NCBI GenBank assembly: GCA_945865725.1
Contig: CAMBEO010000008.1
Location: 1 to 59,775, forward strand
Origin: Thermoflexus hugenholtzii JAD2
GTDB lineage: Bacteria; Chloroflexota; UBA11872; UBA12225
DNA length: 59,775 bases
Direction of reading: 5' to 3'
Position 1 is the first letter of the stretch. Each line of letters begins with the position of its first letter. Shown piece by piece: positions 50,347-59,572 of this stretch. A model generated the notes under the pieces. That model searched no databases. It had not been told where the DNA came from and was given only the letters and a program-made list of their open reading frames with translations. Both the position numbers and the translations under genes were made by a program.

Positions 50347-51711
50347 ATGCCTGGAACTTCACCGGTCGCCCCCGCACTGGTTGACCTCTCCGTCGACCAG
50401 GTCCTTGATGGACTCGCCCGGGAGGACGGCTTCACCGCCCGGACCTACCTTGAGGCCCTGCTCGAGCGCCATGACGCCATCGAGGGGGTCGTGCGCGCGT
50501 TCGCCTGGCGCGATCCCGCCCGGGCACGTGCCCTCGCCGACGAGGCCGACCGCCGACGCGCACGGGGTGGCGCGCTTGGTTCGCTCGAGGGCGTGCCGGT
50601 GGGCATCAAGGACGTGTTCGACACCGCTGGCATCCCGACCGGGTGCGGGTCACGCGCGTTCGACGGGAACGTCCCTTCGACGGACGCCGTGGCGGTCGTC
50701 GCCCTCCAAGCCGCTGGCGCCTGGGTCTTCGGGAAGACGGTCACCACCGAACTGGCCTACTTCCATCCCGGCCCGACGACCAATCCCTGGGACCCGTCGC
50801 GGACGCCGGGCGGTTCCTCGATGGGGAGCGCCGCCGCCGTGGCCGCCGGCCTCGTGCCCCTTGCGATCGGCACGCAAACCAACGGGTCCGTCATCCGTCC
50901 GGCGGCCTTCTGCGGTGTCGTCGGGTTCAAGCCGACCCTTGGGCGGTTGCCCCTGGACGGGTGCCTGCCCTTCAGCCCGTCGAACGACCAGGGCGGGCTC
51001 TTCGCGCGTGACGTTCGCGGCGCCGCCCGCGGTGCCGCCGCATGGGCCGGGGAGTCACCCTCGGATTGGGTCCCCGGTCCCCAGGCACCCGAAGCCAGGG
51101 CGCCGCGCCTCGCGGCCGTGCGGACCGGCGACTGGGACGGCATCGAACCCGCGTCGCGTGACGCCGTCGTGCATTCCGTCGACGTGATAAGGCGCGCCGG
51201 CGCGTCGGTCGACTGGGTGGAGTGCCCCCCGGAGGTCGACGCGCTCCTGCCCGTCCACCGCACGATCATGTCCCGCGAGGGTTCGGACACCCTTGCCCAC
51301 GTGCGCGCCCGCCACGACGCGGTCCTTTCCGCCACCCTCCGCGCGTACCTCGACGAGGGGTCCCGCGTGACGGAACAGGACCTCGCCGTGGCGCGGCTGG
51401 CACGCAACCGGGCGACCGTCGCGTTCGCCACGTGGATGCGCGCCTACGACGCGATCATCGCGCCGGCGGCCCCGGGCGAGGCGCCGACCCCGGAGACCAC
51501 TGGCGACCCGCGCTGCCAGACCCGCTGGCAGTCGGTCGGCGCGCCGGTGCTCTGCCTGCCGTGCGCACTCGGACCCCACGGCTTGCCCTTGGCGATCCAG
51601 GTCGTCGGTGCGCACGGCGCCGATGCGCGCATGCTTCGCGCCGCCGCCTGGATCGAGGCGCGACTGCCCCATCCGGGGCGCCCGGTAGCCAGCACCATCG
51701 CGCGCGCATGA
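50347..51711 (+). CDS. Amidase signature family hydrolase
   Basis: This protein of about 454 residues has the Ser-cisSer-Lys triad: Lys in PVGIKDVFDTAG, cis-Ser in TPGGSSMGSAAAVAAG and nucleophile Ser in GTQTNGSVIRPAAFCG (GTQTNGS instead of the common GTDTGGS). It hydrolyses an unknown amide; GatA is unlikely because gatB/gatC are absent and the loop differs. The ATG is preferred over the GTG three codons earlier, which abuts the GGAGG box. Its stop overlaps the MFS start (ATGA), so the transporter probably imports the amide substrate or exports the product. Confidence 0.88.
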   Translation: MPGTSPVAPALVDLSVDQVLDGLAREDGFTARTYLEALLERHDAIEGVVRAFAWRDPARARALADEADRRRARGGALGSLEGVPVGIKDVFDTAGIPTGCGSRAFDGNVPSTDAVAVVALQAAGAWVFGKTVTTELAYFHPGPTTNPWDPSRTPGGSSMGSAAAVAAGLVPLAIGTQTNGSVIRPAAFCGVVGFKPTLGRLPLDGCLPFSPSNDQGGLFARDVRGAARGAAAWAGESPSDWVPGPQAPEARAPRLAAVRTGDWDGIEPASRDAVVHSVDVIRRAGASVDWVECPPEVDALLPVHRTIMSREGSDTLAHVRARHDAVLSATLRAYLDEGSRVTEQDLAVARLARNRATVAFATWMRAYDAIIAPAAPGEAPTPETTGDPRCQTRWQSVGAPVLCLPCALGPHGLPLAIQVVGAHGADARMLRAAAWIEARLPHPGRPVASTIARA

Positions 51712-53012
51712 CGGCGGCGCCCGCGCAACTCGCGCCCGACCCGGAGGCTCGCCCGCCCCACGCGCGCTACAACTTCGCCCTCCTCACCCTTGACGGCCTG
51801 ACCTTCTGGTTGGGGATGAGCTACTTCTCCCCGACGACGATCCTGCCGCTCTTCGTCAGCCACCTCTCGGCAAGCAACGTCCTGGTCGGCGCCGTGCCGG
51901 CGATCGTCACCATCGCCTGGGCCGTCCCGCAGCTCCTCGGCGCCGCCGTCGCGACACGCGTCTCCTCGCGCAAGTGGTACATCGCAAAGACCGCCCTCGT
52001 CGGGCGCATCCCCCTGGCCGCCATGATCATCGTGGTCTGGGCGTTCGCCGTCGATCAACCCGGCCTCGCCCTCGTCGCCTTCTTCGTCGGCTTCGGCGCC
52101 TTCCGCGCGGTCAGCGGCATGAACACGCCGGTCTACTTTGACCTTGTCGGGGCGACGATCCACCCGCGCGACCGCAGCCACTTCATCGGCCTCAACCAGT
52201 TCCTCGGCGGGGGCATCGGGGCGATCGCCCTCGCGGCCGGGCGCGACATGCTCGACGCCTACCCGTTCCCCGACGGGTTCGTCCTCTGCTTTTCGCTCGG
52301 CCTGGGCATCAGCTCGATCTCCATCGTGTGGCTTGCCAACGTCAGGGAGCCGGCGATCGAGCCGTCCTCCCGTGCGGGACGGCGCGGGATCGTCTCCGAG
52401 GCGATGCGGGTCGTGGCAAAGGACGGCCCATTCCGCGCGTACCTCGTCGCCCGCGCCCTCGTCGTCTTGGCCGGCATGGCCGGTGCCTTCTTCGGCGTGC
52501 ATGCCACGCGCGAACTCGGTGCCAGCGATGGCGACGTCGCGGTGTTCACCTCGATCCTGCTTGCCTTCCAGACGACCTCGACGATGATGTGGGGCGCGGT
52601 CGCCAACCGGTTGCGCCTCGTCAACGTCCTCCTTGGCGGAGCCATCCTCGGCGGGGCCGCCTCCGCCGTCGCCTTCGCGTGGCCGTCCGTCACCGCGTTC
52701 GCGGTCGTCTTTGCCCTCGCCGGGATCGCCACTGGCGCGGTCATCGTCGCCGAGGGTGCGATGCCCCTCGCCTTCGCCGAGGCCGCGGGCGAGGAACGCG
52801 CCCTCTACGTCGCCGTCACGAACACCGTCCTGTCGCCAGTCAACCTGGTCGCACCGCTAGCCGGCGGCCTCATCGCCGACGCCGCCGGTTTCGCGGCCAC
52901 GTACGTGGTCGCGACGGCACTCACCCTCGTTGCGGTCGCGGCGACCCTGCGTGTGCGCGAGGCGCGCGAAGCAGGCACTGCCGGAATGCGCCCGGCGTGG
53001 CCAGCACCATGA
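51708..53012 (+). CDS. MFS transporter, first of three paralogues
   Basis: The 434-residue protein has 12 predicted transmembrane segments. The N-terminus LTLDGLTFWLGMSYFSPTTILPLFVSHLSASNVLVGAVPAI and the half-point motif YFDLVGATIHPRDRSHFIGLNQFLGGGIGAIAL are shared with the third paralogue at 54175. Substrate is unknown. It is translationally coupled to the amidase. The last dozen residues (GTAGMRPAWPAP) may already derive from the repeat DNA that begins here. Confidence 0.88.
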   Translation: MTAAPAQLAPDPEARPPHARYNFALLTLDGLTFWLGMSYFSPTTILPLFVSHLSASNVLVGAVPAIVTIAWAVPQLLGAAVATRVSSRKWYIAKTALVGRIPLAAMIIVVWAFAVDQPGLALVAFFVGFGAFRAVSGMNTPVYFDLVGATIHPRDRSHFIGLNQFLGGGIGAIALAAGRDMLDAYPFPDGFVLCFSLGLGISSISIVWLANVREPAIEPSSRAGRRGIVSEAMRVVAKDGPFRAYLVARALVVLAGMAGAFFGVHATRELGASDGDVAVFTSILLAFQTTSTMMWGAVANRLRLVNVLLGGAILGGAASAVAFAWPSVTAFAVVFALAGIATGAVIVAEGAMPLAFAEAAGEERALYVAVTNTVLSPVNLVAPLAGGLIADAAGFAATYVVATALTLVAVAATLRVREAREAGTAGMRPAWPAP

Positions 53013-53013
53013 C

Positions 53014-53122
53014 TGGCGGTCGGCGGAACATCAGGATGGCACGGCCGACTGAACGGCACGGTCCGCCAAGCGGGCTGGAGATGTCCCGCGCGGAGTGCGA
53101 GTGGGGACGCCTCCGATGACCG
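53014..53122. repeat. About 105-bp direct repeat, copy 1
   Basis: The segment containing GGCGGAACATCAGGATGGCA and GCGGGCTGGAGATGTCCCGC, ending CCGATGACCGG, recurs almost unchanged at 53590-53697. This copy bridges the end of the first MFS gene and the start codon of the second. Confidence 0.85.
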
Positions 53123-54172
53123 GCGACGCGCCCGCGACCCCGCGACGCGACGCCGACGACCCGTGGGCCGTGCCGCACGCGCGAAGGAACGTGCCCCTCC
53201 TGGTCCTCGACGGCTTCGTCTTCGCCCTCGGCTTCAACTTCCTCTCGCCGGTCGCCATCATGCCGGTCTTCATCGCGCGCCTCACCCCCATCGACGTCCT
53301 GGCCGGGTCGTTCACGGCACTGGAGCAAATCGGGATCGCGCTCCCGAAGTTCGTCGCCGCCCGGTGGACCGAACGGGCGGCGCGGGCCGGGCGCCGACGG
53401 TCGGTGCGACACCAAGGCGGCGGAGCGGGCAGGGATGCCCGCGGTCCTGGCGCACGGCGGTCGGTGCGACACAAAGGCGGCGGAGCGGGCAGGGATGCCC
53501 GCGGACCAAGAGGACGGCGGAGCGGGCAAGGATGCCCGCGGACCCAGTACACCCGACCGGCAGTTGGCGCGACACGACGGCGGCTGGCGGGCGGCGGAAC
53601 ATCAGGATGGCACGGCCGGCGGAATGGCACGGTCGGCCGAGCGGGCTGGAGATGTCCCGCGCCGAGTGCGAGTGGGGACGCCCCCGATGACCGGTGACGC
53701 ACGACGGTTCGGCCACTCCGCCCCACCCCTGGGGACGCGGTTGCCCGCGGACCAAGCCCCCTGCCCGCCGCAGCGCGGGGCGCTTGCGGCCAATGAAGGC
53801 GTACTGGTCCGCGGGCTTCCAGCCCGCTCCGGCGCTGTGGCAGTCCCACCCTTTTCGCGCGCCGCACGGCGGTTCGGCCACTCCGCCCCACCCCTGGGGA
53901 CGCGGTTGCCCGCGGACCAAGCCCTCGCCGATCCAGCTCGCCGAACGCGCCGGCGCCCCGCGATCGACCTACGTCGCGTCATGGTCTGGATCGACATCCC
54001 CTTCTCGGTCGCCGCCCCCCTCGTGGGCGGTCTCCTCGCCGCGACCGTCGGCTTCGACGCGATCGATGCGGTCGCCGTCGCCGCCTACCTCGCCGCGGGC
54101 GTGGCCGGGGCCACCGTCGTCCGCCTCCTTCGCCGCCGACCGACCCGCGTGGCCAGCGTCGGGGCCGCCTGA
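53116..54172 (+). pseudogene. Disrupted MFS transporter gene, middle replaced by repeat DNA
   Basis: The first 94 codons encode an MFS N-terminus (NVPLLVLDGFVFALGFNF... IARLTPIDVLAG...) closely matching the paralogue at 54175. The last 60 or so codons (about 53976-54172, MVWIDIPFSVAAPLVGGLLAATVGF...) match the MFS C-terminus. The roughly 300 central codons are missing, replaced by about 570 bp of repeats (53398-53970), and the two ends are in different reading frames. This is therefore a broken gene. Assembly collapse at the repeats is an alternative explanation. Confidence 0.8.
53398..53970. repeat. Composite repeat block inside the broken MFS gene
   Basis: It contains two to three copies of a unit of about 60 bp with GGTCGGTGCGACAC and GGCGGAGCGGGCAGGGATGC; the second copy of the 105-bp repeat (53590-53697); and two copies (53700-53760, 53868-53928) of a unit with GGTTCGGCCACTCCGCCCCA and GGACGCGGTTGCCCGCGG. 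The last unit also occurs, inverted and degenerate, at 36720-36780. Confidence 0.85.
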
Positions 54173-54174
54173 CC

Positions 54175-55623
54175 ATGCCTCGCCCCCTGGCTCACGATGC
54201 GTCCGAAATCCCGGAATACCCTAGGGCCGACTTGATTGCCGCCATCGCCGCGGGCTCGGGAGCGGACGGCGGGGGCGCTCCCATACGTCAGGACCTCCCC
54301 AAGCGCGACGCTTCCTGGAACTTCTGGTGGCTCGTCTTCGATGGATTCATCTTCTCGTTCGGATTCACCTTCATCTCGCCATCGTCGATCCTTCCCGTCT
54401 TCGTCGCCCGACTGACCCCCATCGACGTCCTCGCCGGCGCGGTGCCCGCCATCGACTTCGTTGGCCTTGCCCTGCCCCAGTTGCTTGGCGCGCGGTGGGC
54501 GGCACGCGCCGCCCGGGCAGGCGGGCGAAAGCGATTCGTCCTCATCGTCGCCGCCCTCGGGCGCATCCCCATGCTCGCCCCGATCATCGCGACCGCCGCC
54601 TGGGGCGACCGCGAACCGGGACTGGTCCTCGCGTCGCTCCTGATCGGCCTTGGCCTCTTCCGGCTCAGCGAGGGCATCGTCCTTCCGGCGTACTTCGACA
54701 TCGTCGGCGCGGTCATCGATCCGCGCGAGCGTGCGCGCTACTTCGCCCTCCAACAGGCCAGCGGCGCCATCGGTGGCGTCGTCGCGGCCATCGGTGCCCG
54801 GTGGCTCCTCGCCGACCTGACTTTCCCATGGGGCTTCGTGGCGTGCTTTGCCATCGGAACCTTTTGGGTGTCGTTCGTCCTCGTCGTCTTCGCGCAGGTG
54901 CGCGAGCCTTCGGCCGACGACCCGGCGTGGGCCGAGGCAGCGGCGACCGGGCACGAGCCGGAGCCGAGCGACTTCCGGGAGGACGACGCCCGACGCACCG
55001 AGGCGGTCGGCGAGGCCATCGCTCGCCCGACATGGTGGCGCGACGTGGCGCTCACCGTCTCGGGAGACCAACGCTTCCGGCTCCTCTTCGCCGCGCGGGC
55101 GCTCTCCGCGATCGCCGGGATGGCCCCCGCCTACTTCGCGGTCGCCGCCGTGCGTCGACTGGGCGCGACCGACGCCGACGGCGCCACCTTCGGTGGGGTC
55201 ATGCTTGCCAGCGGCCTCCTTGGCACGCTGCTCTGGGGAGAGGTCGCCGCTCGGCACCGGCATGCCGTCCTGGTTCCGATCGGCGCGGCCCTCGGGGCCG
55301 TTGCCGCCATCGGCGCAAGCCTTGCACCGGACGTGACGTGGCTTCTCGGCACGTTCGCCGCCGGCGGACTCGGCGCGTCAGCCCTCGGGATGGCCGACTC
55401 GGCGCTTCCACTCGCCCTTGCAGAGCGCGCCGGTCGGTCACGAGCGTTTTACGTCGCCGTGTACGCGACCCTGACAGTCCCGTTCGCGGTCACCGCTCCC
55501 CTCGTCGGAGGACTTGTGTCCGGCGCGTTCGGATACGAGACGGTGAACGGCATCGCGGTCGCCGCGTACGCCGGCACTGCCGTGGTCGGATGGCGTCTCG
55601 TGCGCCTTGGCTCCGGCCCGTAG
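54175..55623 (+). CDS. MFS transporter, third paralogue
   Basis: The 482-residue protein has a 45-residue hydrophilic N-terminus and 12 predicted transmembrane segments. It shares FDGFIFSFGFTFISPSSILPVFVARLTPIDVLAG and YFDIVGAVIDPRERARYFALQQASGAIGGVV with its neighbours. A charged central loop (ADDPAWAEAAATGHEPEPSDFREDDARR) divides the two halves. It begins 2 nt after the end of the broken MFS gene. The substrate is unknown. A tandem trio suggests local duplication and divergence. Confidence 0.87.
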   Translation: MPRPLAHDASEIPEYPRADLIAAIAAGSGADGGGAPIRQDLPKRDASWNFWWLVFDGFIFSFGFTFISPSSILPVFVARLTPIDVLAGAVPAIDFVGLALPQLLGARWAARAARAGGRKRFVLIVAALGRIPMLAPIIATAAWGDREPGLVLASLLIGLGLFRLSEGIVLPAYFDIVGAVIDPRERARYFALQQASGAIGGVVAAIGARWLLADLTFPWGFVACFAIGTFWVSFVLVVFAQVREPSADDPAWAEAAATGHEPEPSDFREDDARRTEAVGEAIARPTWWRDVALTVSGDQRFRLLFAARALSAIAGMAPAYFAVAAVRRLGATDADGATFGGVMLASGLLGTLLWGEVAARHRHAVLVPIGAALGAVAAIGASLAPDVTWLLGTFAAGGLGASALGMADSALPLALAERAGRSRAFYVAVYATLTVPFAVTAPLVGGLVSGAFGYETVNGIAVAAYAGTAVVGWRLVRLGSGP

Positions 55624-55720
55624 CCGTTGGGGGCGGTGCTCCCCTCTCTCCCCGGGAGAGTTTTCAGCAGGGGGCGCGTACGCGGATAACGATGGCGCTC
55701 CTTCCCCCTCTCCCGCCTGC
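55624..55720. repeat. Short repeat island 3' of the third MFS gene
   Basis: A degenerate core unit and an intact GCGTACGCGGATAACGATGG module (55675-55694) lie in the gap before the unrecognised gene. Confidence 0.7.
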
Positions 55721-55775
55721 CTTTGCTTTCAACTCAAGCCATCGACCGACCGGCGGCGGCACACTCGTCGTGCCC

Positions 55776-56861
55776 ATGAACGGTCGCGTCACCTCTCACC
55801 CCACGCTCGACGCGCTTGGCCCGGCCTTCGCCCCCGGCCTCACGGCGCGTGAACGCCTTGAGGTCGCCCGTCCCCTGCTCGACGGTTCCCATCCGGTGAT
55901 GGCGGCGTTTGCCATGGCCGCCCGCGACGCCACCCGGGGAGGACTGGACGGATGTGGCATCGCCGTGCGCGTCGCGGCCCGGCACGATGGCGGCACGATC
56001 GCCGAGGCGCAACAGTTCTTCGGCTGCTTCAACCCGACCCGTCGACCGGAACTGTCGGCCTGGCAGTTCGCAGCCATGCGCGAGGCCGACCTCTCGGCGA
56101 TCGCAGCGCGCGCGGCGTCAACCGCACTCGACCTCGTCGATCCAGGGGGCCACCGGACGGTAGGCATTTGGCTATATCCCGTCGACCATGCGAACGCGCA
56201 CTCGATGCTTCGCCTGCACGGCCTCGAAGCCTGGGGTGACCTGGGGGGCGTCGTCGCGCTCCAGGCCTGGCCCAGTCCCGGCACCGTGCGTCGTGTCGGG
56301 CCGGTGGTCACTCGCGCCGTGGCACTGGGGGTGCGGGGTGCCCTCGCGTGGCCGGACGGTCGCCCACCTACCCTTGCGGACCACCTCGCGCGCGAGGGCA
56401 TCGCCTCGCACGCCGTCGGCGCGGCCTTCCCCGCGCTCGAACACCCGTGGGCGGCGCCGTTCACGCCCGCCCCGGACTGGGACGACGCCCTCCGCATCGT
56501 GGCGACCACCATCGGGGTCGCGTCGTACGCCGAGGTCCGGGTCAACACCTACGGCACCGTCCTCCTGGCCGGTGACGACCGCTACCCCTCGCCGCCGGTG
56601 CCCGACGCCGACGATTTGGCGTACGCGCGCGCGGTCCTCCTCGACGACCTTAGCGCACGTGACCCGGCCCGGATCGCTGGATACCTCTACGGCGACCTGA
56701 TCGTCGCGCACTCGGGCCACCCACCGGTTGGCATGTCCCCGTTCGCTGGCCTCACGGCCGCCCATGCGATGGTTGGGGAGTCGATCACTCGTCGCGGCCT
56801 CGACCTTGCCTCGGCTTGCAGGATGCCGGCCGCGGACTTGCTTGACGGCGCCTTCGGGTAG
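55776..56861 (+). CDS. Protein of unknown function, 361 aa
   Basis: No family was recognised. The protein is soluble, with no signal peptide or transmembrane helix, and is rich in Ala, Arg and aromatic residues. Distinctive stretches are QQFFGCFNPTRRPELSAWQF, GIWLYPVDHANAHSML, VRVNTYGTVLLAGDDRYPSP and AGYLYGDLIVAHSGHPPVG. Strong third-position GC bias over the whole frame supports coding. The start is the ATG of MNGRVTSHPTLDALG, with a GTG two codons upstream as an alternative; the ribosome binding site is weak. It lies between MFS genes and a sugar-type oxidoreductase on the same strand. Confidence 0.7.
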   Translation: MNGRVTSHPTLDALGPAFAPGLTARERLEVARPLLDGSHPVMAAFAMAARDATRGGLDGCGIAVRVAARHDGGTIAEAQQFFGCFNPTRRPELSAWQFAAMREADLSAIAARAASTALDLVDPGGHRTVGIWLYPVDHANAHSMLRLHGLEAWGDLGGVVALQAWPSPGTVRRVGPVVTRAVALGVRGALAWPDGRPPTLADHLAREGIASHAVGAAFPALEHPWAAPFTPAPDWDDALRIVATTIGVASYAEVRVNTYGTVLLAGDDRYPSPPVPDADDLAYARAVLLDDLSARDPARIAGYLYGDLIVAHSGHPPVGMSPFAGLTAAHAMVGESITRRGLDLASACRMPAADLLDGAFG

Positions 56862-56921
56862 CACCTATCGTGCGCGCCGGTCACTCGCCGCCACTCATTC
56901 GGGTCGCCATGGAGAAACGTC

Positions 56922-57914
56922 ATGCGGGTCGCCATCGTAGGCGCTGGTCGTCGGGGCATCGTGCACGGGCGCGCCGCCGCCACGTTCCCGGATTGCGAGG
57001 TCGTCGCGGTCGTCGATCCCGACGCCGCGCGCGCCCAGGCCTTGGTCGGCGAACTGGGGGGGCGGGCCTTCTCGTCCCATCTCGAAGCCATCGCGGCGAC
57101 CCAGCCTGACGCCGTCGTCCTGTGTTCACCACCGCCCTTGCACGTCGCGCAGGCGATCGACGCGATTGCGGCCGGTGCGACCGTCCTGGTCGAGAAGCCC
57201 GTCGCCCTCGACCTTGCCTCGGTCGCCCACCTTGAGACCGTCAGCCGTGCCGCCGGGCGCCTCGTCCTCGTCTGCCAGCAGTTGCGCTACACCGCCGGCG
57301 CCTTGCGCGCGAAACAGGCGCTCGAAGGGCGCCGCGTCGCCCTCGTCCACTCGTGGGTCTACCGCCAGAAGCCTGACATCAAGGGCAACTGGCGCCGGTC
57401 GTGGGGCGGCGGCCATATTGTCGAGAATCAGATCCATCCCATCGACCTGACCCGGTACGTCCTGGGGGATCGCGGCGAACCCACCAGCGTCTTCGCCCGC
57501 TACGGCAACCGCTTTTACGACGTCGATGCCGACTGGGACAACTGGGACTCGTACAGCGTCAGCCTCGAGTTCCGCGGGGGCGCCGTCGGTGGGGTTGCCA
57601 CCACGTACGGGGCTTTTCCGGGCTTGCCGCAGTCGTCCGGCCACGACATCATCGCCGAGGGACTTGCCGTCCGCTTCCGCGGAAACCGCGCCGAGTTGCA
57701 CTGGGCGGACGGGTCGGTCGAGATCGTCGAGGCCGCCGAGGAGGCAACCATCTCGATGAACCACGCCTTCCTCGAGGCAACGCGCACCGGCGAAACCAGC
57801 CACCTGCGCCAGGACTACGCGGACGCCAACCGCAGCCTCGCGATCTGCCTCGCGGCGAACGACTCGGCCCGCACCGGCCACCCAATCACCCTTGGGTGGC
57901 CTGACGCCGACTGA
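56922..57914 (+). CDS. Gfo/Idh/MocA family oxidoreductase
   Basis: The 330-residue NAD(P)-dependent sugar or cyclitol dehydrogenase-like enzyme has the Rossmann loop VAIVGAGRRGIVHGRAAATF, the VLVEKPVALDL motif with the Lys of the EKP signature (about residue 92-94) and the GGHIVENQIHPIDLTRYVLG active-site segment (Asp/His pair). Substrate is unknown. GGAG lies 8 nt before the ATG. With the aldo/keto reductase and mannonate dehydratase nearby it suggests sugar or sugar-acid metabolism, though there is no single operon. Confidence 0.9.
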   Translation: MRVAIVGAGRRGIVHGRAAATFPDCEVVAVVDPDAARAQALVGELGGRAFSSHLEAIAATQPDAVVLCSPPPLHVAQAIDAIAAGATVLVEKPVALDLASVAHLETVSRAAGRLVLVCQQLRYTAGALRAKQALEGRRVALVHSWVYRQKPDIKGNWRRSWGGGHIVENQIHPIDLTRYVLGDRGEPTSVFARYGNRFYDVDADWDNWDSYSVSLEFRGGAVGGVATTYGAFPGLPQSSGHDIIAEGLAVRFRGNRAELHWADGSVEIVEAAEEATISMNHAFLEATRTGETSHLRQDYADANRSLAICLAANDSARTGHPITLGWPDAD

Positions 57915-57926
57915 CCTCGCCTCCCT

Positions 57927-59468
57927 TCACTCCCGCTCCGGGCTGGGGCGGGCTGGGGCGGCGCCCGGCACCAGGTCGCGCGCCAGCAGCGCCATCGCCA
58001 CCAGGCCCGCCCCGGCCACCGCCGCCAGCGACACGAGGATCACCTCCAGCCCATTGCCGAGCGTGACCGACAGTGCTTCCCCGAGGCCTGCCTCCACGCT
58101 CGACCGCGCCGTGGGCGACAGCATTTGCGACACCACCGACACTGCTTGGGCCGGGTCGATCCCGCGCGCGATCGCACCCTCGTGCAACTGGCCGTTCAGC
58201 CACCCGCCGGCGATGGCGACCGCGATCGCACCTGCCACGTTGCGCGCGAACTGCGTCGACGACGTGACCGCCGCTCGCCGGTTCCACGGCACTGACACCT
58301 GGGGCGCGTACAGGAACGCCGTCGACGACATCCCAAGGCCGCTTCCGGTCACCGCCATGCCGACCGCCAGGGCAGCGGTCGGCCAACCGAGCGCCGCACC
58401 GATCGCGACCACCGCGATTCCCGCCGCGATCCCGCCGGTCCCCACGATCGCGCTGCGCCGGAAGCCCAGCGCAAGGTACGCCCGGCCACTGACGACCGCC
58501 GTCAGCGACCAGGCGATGCCCAGCGCCGTCAGCACGGAACCCGTCGCGAGGGCATCCTCGCCGCGTGCGCCCTGCACCAGGAGCGGCAGGAACGTGGTCG
58601 GCATGAATTGCGCGAAGCCGACCGCCACGTTGCCGAGGTTCGCCACCGCCACCGGTCGCAGCATCAGGGCATCGAACGGCAGCACCGGGTCGGCCGCGCG
58701 CCGCTCGACCCACACGAACGCCGCGAACAGCGCCCCGGCGAACATGACCGTCGCGGCGAGTTCCGGGGAACCCCACGGAAGCGACCGCCCCCCCTCGAGG
58801 GCGACGACCAGCACACATGTCAATGCCCCGGTCAGCGTCACCGCCCCGGCATAGTCGATGGGCAGTTCGCGCGGAGCAAGCCGTTCGCGCAGGAAGGCGA
58901 ACAGCAGCGCCAGCGCGCCGATGCAAAACGGCAGGTTCGACCAGAAGACCCATCGCCAGCTGACGTACTGCACCATCAGCGCCCCGCCTGACGGCCCGAC
59001 GACGCTGAAGAACGCCCAGAGGCTTGAGGTCACCGCCTGCACCCGCACGCGTTCCTCGATCGTGTAGATGTCGCCGAGGACGGTCAGCGTCAGCGGCATG
59101 ACCGCGCCGGCGCCTGCCCCCTGCACGAGGCGGGCCAGCACCAGCAGAGGCATCGACGGCGCGGCGCCGCACAGGAACGTCCCCAGGCTGAATAGCGCGA
59201 GGCCGACGAAGAAGAGCGGGCGCCGGCCAAGCACGTCGGCAAGCTTGCCGTACAGCGGCGCCGTCGTCGTCGTGGTTAGCAGGTACCCCGAGAAGACCCA
59301 CGGGTACAGGTCCACTCCCTGCAACTCGCCCGCGATCGACGGCAGGGCGGCGCCGACGACCGTGCCCTCGAACGCCACCGTCGCCATCGCCATCAGCAGC
59401 GCGCCGGTCAGGAGTTGCCGTTCTCGGCCGGGCGCCATCGTGCCCGCCATCACTGTCGCCGCACGCAC
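57927..59468 (-). CDS. MFS exporter of the DHA2 (14-TM) drug:H+ antiporter type
   Basis: This 513-residue protein has about 14 transmembrane segments, with the DHA2 motif C region (LFSLGTFLCGAAPSMPLLVLARLVQGAGAGAVMPL) and motif A (PLYGKLADVLGRRPLF). The family exports drugs, dyes or metabolites using the proton gradient. The GTG start 6 nt after GGGGAGG is chosen over a longer Arg-rich frame; an ATG 18 nt further in is also possible. It converges with the oxidoreductase gene (12 nt between stops) and diverges from the SDR gene at the right edge. Confidence 0.88.
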   Translation of the reverse strand: MRAATVMAGTMAPGRERQLLTGALLMAMATVAFEGTVVGAALPSIAGELQGVDLYPWVFSGYLLTTTTTAPLYGKLADVLGRRPLFFVGLALFSLGTFLCGAAPSMPLLVLARLVQGAGAGAVMPLTLTVLGDIYTIEERVRVQAVTSSLWAFFSVVGPSGGALMVQYVSWRWVFWSNLPFCIGALALLFAFLRERLAPRELPIDYAGAVTLTGALTCVLVVALEGGRSLPWGSPELAATVMFAGALFAAFVWVERRAADPVLPFDALMLRPVAVANLGNVAVGFAQFMPTTFLPLLVQGARGEDALATGSVLTALGIAWSLTAVVSGRAYLALGFRRSAIVGTGGIAAGIAVVAIGAALGWPTAALAVGMAVTGSGLGMSSTAFLYAPQVSVPWNRRAAVTSSTQFARNVAGAIAVAIAGGWLNGQLHEGAIARGIDPAQAVSVVSQMLSPTARSSVEAGLGEALSVTLGNGLEVILVSLAAVAGAGLVAMALLARDLVPGAAPARPSPERE

Positions 59469-59572
59469 CCCATGCCTCCCCGACCGGGTCCCGCGCGCGC
59501 GCGCCAACCGACCGGTGCCGATGGTACGGTCGCGCCGCCCGCGACCTGCCCAGTCGCCGCCGAGGAGGAACG

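Noticed and set aside
51222-51707. N-terminal extension of the first MFS gene into the amidase
   Set aside because: It overlaps the amidase out of frame; the ATGA-coupled start gives a family-like N-terminus.
54327-55775. Upstream extension of the unknown protein gene (844 aa in total)
   Set aside because: The extension overlaps the third MFS gene out of frame and is Arg-rich; only the last 361 codons behave like a protein.
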